Part shown: positions 1 to 4,779 of the stretch, in pieces
Position numbering within the stretch: position 1 is the stretch's first letter
Layout of the letters: every line of letters begins with the position of its first letter
NCBI GenBank assembly: GCA_947441695.1
Contig: CANEUK010000108.1
Span: 1 to 5,156 of the forward strand
Length of the DNA stretch: 5,156 nt
Reading direction: 5' to 3'
DNA from: Rickettsiales bacterium
GTDB lineage: Bacteria; Pseudomonadota; Alphaproteobacteria; Rickettsiales; UBA1997
Notes under the pieces: generated by a model
What the model was told of the DNA's origin: nothing
Database searches by the model: none
The model's input: the letters and a program-made list of their open reading frames with translations, nothing else
Made by a program: the position numbers and the translations under genes

Positions 1-1508
1 GAATTAATTAGACTCTGAGGCATTATTGTATCAGCCTCAACAGAATTCATTTTTTCAATTATTGATTTTTCAATACGAGACATGCCTATACGAAGTTGAT
101 TTTCTATCAGCTCTCCAACAGCACGAACACGACGATTTGCAAGGTTATCTATATCATCTGTTTTTAGATCATTATGTTTAATTAAGCACAGAATTCTAAT
201 TGTTTGCTCAATATCGCCACTAGTCAAAAACAATTTATCTTTTTTTACGCTTAGATTTAAGCGATGATTCATCTTCATTCTACCAACATCTGACAAGTTA
301 TATCTAGAATCAGAGAAGAATAAGTTTTCAAAATAATTTTTGGCAACTTCTAGAGATGATGGGGATTCTCCCAGCCTTATAGCTTTGTATATATCGAACA
401 AAGAATCCTTTTGATTTTGATTTTTATCCACAAGAAGAGTATTGTATAGATATGGACCCATATCGGACTTGCTCGGATTTACCACTGAAATTTTTTTAAA
501 ACTCAGTTTCTGCAAGATTTCTAAGCTTTCTGATGTTAAAATACTCCCAGCTTCTAAAAGTAACTCTCCAGTGTCGGATTCAACCAAGTCTTGGGAAATT
601 ACATATCCAAGGAGAACTTCATCGGTTAGTAAGTAGTGGCTGAATTTTTCTGATAGCAGTTTGTCAGAAATTTTTTTATTTAGCTTGGTTCCTTCTTTAA
701 TTTTTAAATCACCAGTTTCAGCGCATATTAAGTCATATGGGATTTTTTTCCCAATTAGGGCTTCTGGATCAAATTTTAGTGCCCAACCTTTTTTTGTTAG
801 AGTTGCTTCGCTGGGTAAATAAAATGAACTAATTATTGATTCGGAATTCATGCCCATGGCACGAAGAAGGGAAGATGCTGGTATTTTTCTTTTCTTATCA
901 ACACGAAAATACAATATATCTTTACTATCGAATTCAAAGTCCAGCCAAGATCCGACGTGAGGGATTATTTTAGCTGTATAAGACTTAGAACCTGAAAGCT
1001 TTACATTTTCGCTATCAAAAAATACACCTGGTGCCCTACGCATTTGGGAAACTACAACCCTCTCCGCTCCGTTAATTACAAAGCTTCCTGTTTTTGTCAT
1101 CAAAGGAATCTCGCAAAGGTAAACTTCTTGTTCCTTTATCGATCTAATTTCTCTAACTTCACTACCCTCTTCTTGATGCCACAACACCAATCTTAGTTGG
1201 GCTCTAAGAGAAGAGGAAAAGGTTTTACCAGTTGACAGACACTCATGAGATTCGTTTTTTGGCTGACTCAAAGAATAGCTAATAAACTCTATTGTCATTC
1301 TTCCAGAGGAATCAGATATAGGGAAAAATGTATTAAATACCGATTGAATTCCAGTATTTTTACGATTTTCTTGTTGAAGACCATTCTGCAAAAAATTTTT
1401 ATAAGATTCTATTTGCAGGGAGATTAGGTTAGGGATTGAGTCTTTGTCAATACCACTGCTAAAGCTTTTTCTAAAGAGAACTCGATCAAAGTTACGAATT
1501 TGAATCAT
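1..1508 (-). CDS. rpoB: RNA polymerase beta subunit, N-terminal 502 residues (gene runs off the left edge)
   Basis: This is the beta subunit of DNA-dependent RNA polymerase, which with beta' forms the catalytic core and the DNA/RNA channel. The frame is open from the ATG at 1508 to the window edge. Visible landmarks are the IPNLI...Q..SY motif (residues 25-36), the protrusion/lobe core around NGAERVVVSQMRRAPGVFF (146-164), GSWLDFEFD (186-194), the ENLFF...YNLSDVGRMKMN block (394-414) and NRRVRAVGELIENQ (458-471). The sequence stops at MPQSLIN, just before the rifampicin-binding cluster, so drug sensitivity cannot be read. The start is fixed by a good Shine-Dalgarno 7 nt upstream. It follows rplL by 90 nt and rpoC would be expected next. 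Several near-invariant residues differ from the usual beta sequence: HRSPG reads RRAPG, RPGE reads RLGE, and HLGNRR reads NLANRR. Overall similarity is closest to the Rickettsia-type alphaproteobacterial beta I remember. Identity is certain. Confidence 0.98.
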   Translation of the reverse strand, partial: MIQIRNFDRVLFRKSFSSGIDKDSIPNLISLQIESYKNFLQNGLQQENRKNTGIQSVFNTFFPISDSSGRMTIEFISYSLSQPKNESHECLSTGKTFSSSLRAQLRLVLWHQEEGSEVREIRSIKEQEVYLCEIPLMTKTGSFVINGAERVVVSQMRRAPGVFFDSENVKLSGSKSYTAKIIPHVGSWLDFEFDSKDILYFRVDKKRKIPASSLLRAMGMNSESIISSFYLPSEATLTKKGWALKFDPEALIGKKIPYDLICAETGDLKIKEGTKLNKKISDKLLSEKFSHYLLTDEVLLGYVISQDLVESDTGELLLEAGSILTSESLEILQKLSFKKISVVNPSKSDMGPYLYNTLLVDKNQNQKDSLFDIYKAIRLGESPSSLEVAKNYFENLFFSDSRYNLSDVGRMKMNHRLNLSVKKDKLFLTSGDIEQTIRILCLIKHNDLKTDDIDNLANRRVRAVGELIENQLRIGMSRIEKSIIEKMNSVEADTIMPQSLIN

Positions 1509-1598
1509 CTATTTACCTTTTTGTATTCTAATTTGAGATAGCAAAGCTAGCTATTTTTGCTTTTTAAGCAAGTTCGAACTTGTAAATAACAAACCCAG
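1509..1598 (-). promoter_or_regulatory. rplL-rpoB intercistronic spacer with palindromes (possible attenuator or processing site)
   Basis: This 90-nt spacer is the longest gap inside the operon. It contains the perfect 14-bp palindrome CAAGTTCGAACTTG (1569-1582), which as RNA would fold into a 5-bp stem with a UCGA loop. Just downstream on the minus strand lies ATAGC...GCTAT with a 7-nt loop (about 1537-1553), overlapping the palindrome AGCTAGCT. In Escherichia coli the same spacer carries a partial attenuator and an RNase III cleavage site that set the ratio of ribosomal protein to polymerase mRNA. A similar role here is inferred from position only. No U-run directly follows the first stem, so it is not a standard intrinsic terminator. 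Confidence 0.4.
1516..1520 (-). promoter_or_regulatory. Shine-Dalgarno of rpoB
   Basis: The minus strand reads AAAGG followed by TAAATAG and then ATG, a 7-nt spacing. It is the only clear anti-16S match in front of any gene in this window, and it decides the rpoB start at 1508. Confidence 0.75.
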
Positions 1599-1970
1599 TT
1601 ATCTTAAATCAACTTTGGCACCTACAGACTCTAGTTTCTTTTTTATCTCTTCGGCTTCAGAGGTAGAAGTATCTGATTTGATTGTTTTCGGAGCGGCTTC
1701 AACGAGATCTTTAGCTTCTTTTAGCCCGAGCCCAGTAATTGCTCTAACTTCTTTAATCACATTTATTTTATTATCTCCGATTGATACTAAAACAACTTCA
1801 AATTTATCCTTTAATTCTTCCGCTACAATTGTGTTAGAATTAGAGGACGGAGCTGAAAAAGATAAAGCTGATACGCCCCATATCTCTTCCAATTTTTTAC
1901 TCAGGTCCGCAAGCTCCAATACCGTTAGTGAAGATAGAGTTTCTGATAGCTTTTCTATATTGTCTGACAT
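1599..1970 (-). CDS. rplL: 50S ribosomal protein L7/L12
   Basis: This is the acidic stalk protein that forms dimers on the L10 tail and recruits and stimulates translational GTPases. From the chosen start it is 123 residues, normal for the family. The N-terminal dimerisation helix region (about 1-33) reads SLTVLELADLSKKLEEIWGVSA. A short hinge (about 35-52) is rich in Ser and Asn rather than the usual Ala and Pro. The C-terminal factor-binding domain (about 56-123) keeps KINVIKEVR (68-76) and GLGLKEAKDLVE (80-91). An in-frame ATG four codons upstream (1982) would add MGKK. I prefer 1970 because homologues start at this point and GGGT lies about 8 nt before this ATG, whereas 1982 has no Shine-Dalgarno at all. 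It sits 39 nt after rplJ and 90 nt before rpoB. Confidence 0.97.
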   Translation of the reverse strand: MSDNIEKLSETLSSLTVLELADLSKKLEEIWGVSALSFSAPSSNSNTIVAEELKDKFEVVLVSIGDNKINVIKEVRAITGLGLKEAKDLVEAAPKTIKSDTSTSEAEEIKKKLESVGAKVDLR

Positions 1971-2009
1971 TTTTTTACCCATTTATCGATTGATTGTTAA
2001 TTAAATTAG

Positions 2010-2507
2010 TTACGAATTACTTTTAAATGTTGCTAACCCTTCACTAGGGGCAGAGAGGATCCTTGTGAAGTTAGACTGATTATACTTGAGAACTCCAATA
2101 AAAGATGATCTCAATTCATTAACTGATCCTAATTTTGATATGCTTTCAATTTTAGATTCGCCAACTAAAGATCCGTTGAAGTGACCAATTACTATTTTTA
2201 GAAAATTATCTTTTTTTGATATATCCGATAGAACTTTTGATAAAGAAATTATGTCTTGAGAATGAGCAATTGCTGTGGGTCCATTTAAATATGGAGCCAA
2301 AACCTCTAGATTAGTATTTTTTAGAGCTAGCTTCGCCAATGTATTTTTTACTATCTTTATATCGCACTGGTTTTTTTTTAGAATCACTCTCATGTCATGA
2401 ATTTGTTTGCAATTCATTCCTCGGTAGTGAACGATTAAAATAGAAGGGCTTTCTGCAAGGCTTTTTTTTAGCAGCATTATGGTGTCTGATTTTTGACTTT
2501 TGTTCAT
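2010..2507 (-). CDS. rplJ: 50S ribosomal protein L10
   Basis: L10 is the base of the ribosomal stalk. Its N-terminal domain binds 23S rRNA beside L11, and its C-terminal helix carries L7/L12 dimers. At 165 residues it has the normal length. Family features seen are VHYRGM (26-31), the KIVKNTLAKLAL segment (51-62), GPTAIA (76-81), KLGSVNELRSSFIGVL (125-140), and the C-terminal ILSAPSEGLATF (150-161) that forms the L12-binding helix. The gap to rplA is only 31 nt, too short to hold the long L10-leader RNA through which L10-L12 autoregulates this operon in many bacteria. No Shine-Dalgarno is visible before the ATG. Two Leu-Lys-Lys sites are encoded on uninterrupted A8 and A9 tracts (2462-2469 and 2371-2379), which are prone to slippage. 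Identity is certain. Confidence 0.97.
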   Translation of the reverse strand: MNKSQKSDTIMLLKKSLAESPSILIVHYRGMNCKQIHDMRVILKKNQCDIKIVKNTLAKLALKNTNLEVLAPYLNGPTAIAHSQDIISLSKVLSDISKKDNFLKIVIGHFNGSLVGESKIESISKLGSVNELRSSFIGVLKYNQSNFTRILSAPSEGLATFKSNS

Positions 2508-2538
2508 TTTTTGCAGTATTTTAATTTTTTCTAGTTTT

Positions 2539-3228
2539 TTACAAGGAATCTGAGGAAACTTTTATCGATGATCCCATTGTAGTTTTCAGATACAAACTCT
2601 TTATAAGTCTGCCCTTTAAATTATCTGGTTTTAGATCCTTTACTACTTTTATAACAGCTAATACATTCTCGGTCAAAGATGCTTCATCAAATTCAGACTT
2701 GCCAACTAAACAGTGTACAATTCCAGATTTATCACTTTTAAAACTGACTTTACCTCCCAAGAATTCCGATACAGATTTTGTGACTTCGTTTGTTATTGTT
2801 CCATTTTTTTGACTTGGCATTAAGCCGCGGGGTCCCAGTTTTTTTGCAAGTCTGCTAATTTTGTGCATTGCGTCGTGCGTTGCTATACAGTAGTCGAAAT
2901 CTATAAACCCTTCTTCTATCTTTAAAACTAGATCATCCATTCCAGACATTATTGCTCCTGCCTCAATAGCTAGTTTTTGTTGCTCCTCACTTTCTGTCAA
3001 AACAATGATTCTTGAAGTCTTGCCAGATCCGTTGGGAAGAATTACCGAGCCCTTGATGGATTGCTTAGATCCCAAGTTAAGGTTAATAGCTACATCGACA
3101 GATTCTTTGAATTTTAAGTTTTTTGTGATCGATAGCTCTTTGGCTTTTTTAATTGCAAGATCTATAGTGTCGAACGAGTAGCATTCTTTTGTTTTAACAA
3201 CATCTTTTTGTAACATTTTATTTTTCAT
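2539..3228 (-). CDS. rplA: 50S ribosomal protein L1
   Basis: L1 builds the mobile L1 stalk on 23S rRNA that helps release deacylated tRNA from the E site. In many bacteria it also represses its own mRNA. At 229 residues it is of normal length. Domain I begins with FKESVDVAINLNLG (40-53) and KGSVILPNGSGK (59-70). The inserted domain II carries the signature LGPRGLMPSQKNGTI (131-145). Domain I closes with LKTTMGSSIKV (214-224). Two departures are visible. The loop before KGSV is about three residues shorter than in E. coli L1, and the usual TMGPG reads TMGSS, although Thr217, Met218 and Gly219 are kept. The start at 3228 lies 21 nt after rplK. A second ATG four codons in (3216) is possible, and neither has a Shine-Dalgarno. 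Confidence 0.97.
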   Translation of the reverse strand: MKNKMLQKDVVKTKECYSFDTIDLAIKKAKELSITKNLKFKESVDVAINLNLGSKQSIKGSVILPNGSGKTSRIIVLTESEEQQKLAIEAGAIMSGMDDLVLKIEEGFIDFDYCIATHDAMHKISRLAKKLGPRGLMPSQKNGTITNEVTKSVSEFLGGKVSFKSDKSGIVHCLVGKSEFDEASLTENVLAVIKVVKDLKPDNLKGRLIKSLYLKTTMGSSIKVSSDSL

Positions 3229-3249
3229 TATATTTGTGAGTGAGCTAAT

Positions 3250-3687
3250 TTATTCTACTATTTCCAAACCCATAGAAAGAGCTGATCCTCTAACCATCTT
3301 GCAACAGCTTTCTAAATTCATGGAGTTCATGTCTACAATTTTTTGCTGAGCAACATCTTTGATTTGTGATAAACTTATCTTGGAAATATATTCTTTTCCG
3401 GGGGTTTTTGATCCTTTCGTTATACCGATTTTCTTCATGATTAAATAAGATACGGGAGGATTTTTTGTTGAAAAAACAAAGCTCTTATCTTTGTATGCAG
3501 TTATGATTACTGGAATTGGAGTCCCTAACTCATAATCAAATTTTAGGGCATTAAACTGCTTGCAAAATTCCATTATATTAAGTCCTTTTTGTCCTAAGGC
3601 TGGTCCAATGGGAGGAGAAGGATTTGCTTTTCCAGAAGGAACTTGAAGCTTTATGAGACCCAGTATTTCTTTTGTTGTTTTGGACAT
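3250..3687 (-). CDS. rplK: 50S ribosomal protein L11
   Basis: L11 binds the GTPase-associated region of 23S rRNA and is needed for factor-dependent GTPase control and the stringent response. At 145 residues it is full length. The N-terminal domain holds KLQVPSGKANPSPPIGPALGQKGLNIMEFCKQFNA (13-47), including the prolines that line the thiostrepton site. The C-terminal rRNA-binding domain holds KNPPVSYLIMKKIGITKGSKTPG (75-97) and ends MVRGSALSMGLEIVE. Alphaproteobacterial homologues usually read GSARSMG there, so an Arg is replaced by Leu. It is the first gene of the cluster. The ATG at 3687 is preceded by a T-rich stretch without a Shine-Dalgarno, and secE and nusG, its usual upstream neighbours, are not present. 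Confidence 0.97.
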   Translation of the reverse strand: MSKTTKEILGLIKLQVPSGKANPSPPIGPALGQKGLNIMEFCKQFNALKFDYELGTPIPVIITAYKDKSFVFSTKNPPVSYLIMKKIGITKGSKTPGKEYISKISLSQIKDVAQQKIVDMNSMNLESCCKMVRGSALSMGLEIVE

Positions 3688-3699
3688 AAAAAAAGAAAA

Positions 3700-3708
3700 T
3701 TTATAGCA
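3700..3708 (-). promoter_or_regulatory. candidate extended -10 promoter of the rplK operon
   Basis: The minus strand reads TGCTATAAA, a TGn plus TATAAA extended -10 element, ending 12 nt before the rplK ATG. Transcription starting about 7 nt downstream would give an almost leaderless rplK mRNA, consistent with the missing Shine-Dalgarno. No good -35 hexamer lies at 17 nt (CTGATT at 3723-3728 is poor; TTGGCT at 3727-3732 is 21 nt away). TATAAA-like words are common in such AT-rich DNA, so this is tentative. Confidence 0.35.
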
Positions 3709-3736
3709 TTTTTAAACAGTAAAATCAGCCAAATCA

Positions 3737-3755
3737 TCTCTATAATATATAGAGA
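3737..3755. repeat. perfect 8-bp inverted repeat upstream of rplK
   Basis: TCTCTATA and TATAGAGA are separated by ATA. The repeat lies 50 to 68 bp upstream of the rplK start and just upstream of the candidate promoter. It could be an operator or a small hairpin in a longer rplK leader. The left half also forms a perfect TATAAT on the plus strand (3741-3746), without a recognisable -35. Confidence 0.5.
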
Positions 3756-3820
3756 ACTTCGATAATTAAAAAACCGTAAAGATATATTGCAATAGTTTTT
3801 TTGTGCAGGTTTTGGTTTTT

Positions 3821-3844
3821 AGGAACACTCTAAAAAAAACTTAC
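3821..3844 (+). repeat. A8 motif, copy 1
   Basis: It reads AGGAACACTCTAAAAAAAAC followed by TTAC. It shares CTAAAAAAAACTTAC exactly with copy 2 (3993-4012). It also matches inverted copy 3 (4408-4426) over 19 of 20 positions, with one extra base. Confidence 0.45.
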
Positions 3845-3911
3845 CAACTAACCTAAAAATCACTAAATTCTTTTCATAAAATCTTCAAAAAGAATTAAAA
3901 TATCACTTGTA

Positions 3912-3930
3912 GCGCAGTCGTAAATTGCGC
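3912..3930. repeat. GC-rich small hairpin
   Basis: GCGCA (3912-3916) and TGCGC (3926-3930) pair perfectly around a 9-nt loop. Outside them TCAC (3903-3906) can pair with GTGA (3935-3938) across an internal loop. This is one of the few GC-rich islands in the intergenic region. Its right arm is shared with the larger inverted repeat starting at 3927, so the two structures exclude each other. No terminator-like U-run follows on either strand. Confidence 0.45.
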
Positions 3931-4053
3931 TTTTGTGAAAAATTTTTAGGCAGTTTATTTTTTTATGAAGTCAGTGGTTGCGAAACTAAGTGAGGAGCTA
4001 AAAAAAACTTACAACAAAATTTGAAGCGAAAGTTAGGTTTTTCACAACATCGC
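3927..4053. repeat. long-range imperfect inverted repeat (127 bp span)
   Basis: GCGCTTTTGTGAAAAA (3927-3942) is complementary to TTTTTCACAACATCGC (4038-4053) over 16 positions with two mismatches, including a perfect 10-bp core TTGTGAAAAA/TTTTTCACAA. It encloses about 95 nt holding a 19-codon ORF (3965-4024). It could be a stem of a structured RNA, in the rplK leader if transcription starts far upstream, or the ends of a small decayed insertion element. No target-site duplication is evident. Confidence 0.45.
3993..4012 (+). repeat. A8 motif, copy 2
   Basis: It reads AGGAGCTAAAAAAAACTTAC, identical to copy 1 over the last 15 bases. It lies inside the 19-codon ORF, where the A8 run encodes Lys-Lys, and inside the 3927-4053 inverted repeat. 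Confidence 0.45.
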
Positions 4054-4114
4054 CACAAGATCAAAAGTTAAACAACTTTTTCAAAGTAATAAAATCCATT
4101 TTAAACTACCGCAA

Positions 4115-4132
4115 AGTCAGATATCGCTGACT
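4115..4132. repeat. 6-bp inverted repeat
   Basis: AGTCAG and CTGACT flank ATATCG. Such a dyad could be a small hairpin or a protein site. It lies mid-spacer, far from either gene, and no function is evident. Confidence 0.35.
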
Positions 4133-4307
4133 AAAGAAAAATATAGTTCAGCTCAATTCTATTTGAATTATCCAACTTGTTCATGATTCACAAATAACTT
4201 TTACAACAACTTAATGCTAATTCTGACAACACAACAATAACACTAAACAAGTGATAGTTGCGCCTTAGAACTACAATTAGATACATAGAATTACAAAAAT
4301 AACAAAA

Positions 4308-4327
4308 TCAGCTAAAATGTCAGCTAA
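4308..4327. repeat. tandem TCAGCTAA pair
   Basis: TCAGCTAA occurs at 4308-4315 and 4320-4327, a 12-bp period separated by AATG. The spacing is near one helical turn, which would suit a dimeric binding site, but no family is recognised. Confidence 0.35.
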
Positions 4328-4349
4328 TTTTAAAAAAATTACGACAAAA

Positions 4350-4387
4350 AACTAAGTAATTTTCCAAAATTCTAAAAAACCTTAGTT
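4350..4387. repeat. nested inverted repeats
   Basis: AACTAAG (4350-4356) pairs with CTTAGTT (4381-4387). Inside them AATTTT and AAAATT (4358-4371) form a second dyad around CC. The outer stem would be 7 bp with a 24-nt loop. Confidence 0.35.
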
Positions 4388-4407
4388 GAATGATTTGGGA
4401 TTTTTGG

Positions 4408-4426
4408 GTTTTTTTTAGAGGTTCCT
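4408..4426 (-). repeat. A8 motif, copy 3 (inverted)
   Basis: On the minus strand it reads AGGAACCTCTAAAAAAAAC, one base shorter than copy 1. Downstream similarity to copy 1 continues weakly (CCAAAAATCCCAAATC against CCTAAAAATCACTAAAT after a gap). A real repeat family or chance in A-rich DNA are both possible. Confidence 0.4.
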
Positions 4427-4484
4427 TCGATATATGCCAAAAACGAATTAAAGGTACCCGATTTTATGAAAACCAAAAATCTGT

Positions 4485-4509
4485 CACGAATGCTTCAATT
4501 CATTCGGTG
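4485..4509. repeat. small hairpin
   Basis: CACGAATG (4485-4492) pairs with CATTCGGTG (4501-4509) with one bulged G and an 8-nt loop. It is a GC-richer island of the spacer, followed by GCGCAGC. It has no terminator U-run. Confidence 0.35.
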
Positions 4510-4649
4510 CGCAGCAATTAAAGGTTGCCAAATTCGACTATAAGTTGAATTTGATTAGATATATAACTCCTAACTACAGCCAATTTTGCAGAGTTCCAAC
4601 GTAGCATAAAAACATTTTTTGAAAAACTCGGCCAAGTTCAAGGCATTCT

Positions 4650-4684
4650 ACTTGCAAAAAATCACCAAAAAATTTCAAGTGATT
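4650..4684. repeat. overlapping alternative inverted repeats upstream of the plus-strand gene
   Basis: AATCAC (4660-4665) can pair with GTGATT (4679-4684). ACTTG (4650-4654) can pair with CAAGT (4676-4680). The right arms overlap by two bases, so the full stems exclude each other. They lie about 100 nt before the ATG at 4780 and could sit in its leader, if it is transcribed from here. Confidence 0.3.
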
Positions 4685-4779
4685 AAATGAAGATTCGCTT
4701 AAGTTTGAATGGCTTTGGCATAGAAATAATTTTGGGCAAAAAAAATCGTGATTTATCGCAACTTTAAAAACTATTTAAA

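Larger units (their letters stand above)
3688..4779. other. 1.09 kb AT-rich intergenic region between divergent genes
   Basis: No open frame of 60 codons exists on either strand, and I find no tRNA, rRNA, RNase P, tmRNA or SRP RNA signature. It is strongly A/T biased (12 G or C in the 60 bases 4321-4380 by hand count), against about 35 to 45 percent in sampled lines of the ribosomal genes. It holds a candidate rplK promoter, several inverted repeats and A8 motifs listed separately, and only short ORFs: 19 aa at 3965-4024 plus, 43 aa at 4390-4521 plus, and 32 aa at 4188-4286 minus. It may be a promoter-bearing spacer, a graveyard of decayed genes, or hold an unrecognised RNA. The secE and nusG genes expected here were not found. 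Confidence 0.8.

Noticed and set aside
424..432. TTATCCACA, a perfect DnaA box
   Set aside because: It is a single box inside rpoB coding sequence, with no cluster, AT-rich unwinding repeats or dnaA/dnaN nearby, so chance is the simplest explanation.
442..636. 64-codon plus-strand open frame
   Set aside because: It lies wholly antisense to rpoB, whose minus-strand frame is conserved throughout, so it is a shadow.
1245..1427. 60-codon plus-strand open frame
   Set aside because: It is antisense to the conserved N-terminal part of rpoB and has no recognisable product.
1615..2004. 129-codon plus-strand open frame
   Set aside because: It is the exact antisense of rplL, whose family signature is unmistakable. 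The Ser-rich composition reflects the complement of Lys and Glu codons.
3901..4256. 10-bp inverted copies of ACAAGTGATA (3901-3910 minus and 4247-4256 plus)
   Set aside because: One or a few such 10-mers are expected by chance in about 1.1 kb of biased DNA, and the flanks do not match.
4188..4286. 32-codon minus-strand ORF with a hydrophobic segment
   Set aside because: The hydrophobicity follows from T-rich codons. There is no ribosome binding site and no evidence of expression.
4390..4521. 43-codon plus-strand ORF beginning MIWDFWVFF
   Set aside because: It has no Shine-Dalgarno and no recognisable family, and its length is expected by chance across six frames of AT-rich DNA. Kept only as a note.
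4630..4650. tRNA T-arm-like word AGTTCAAGG
   Set aside because: The flanking bases do not form a T stem, and no acceptor, anticodon or D arm can be built around it.
3688..4779. possible CRISPR array or tandem repeat locus in the spacer
   Set aside because: There are no regularly spaced repeats of 20 bases or more. The repeats seen are short, irregular and in mixed orientation.
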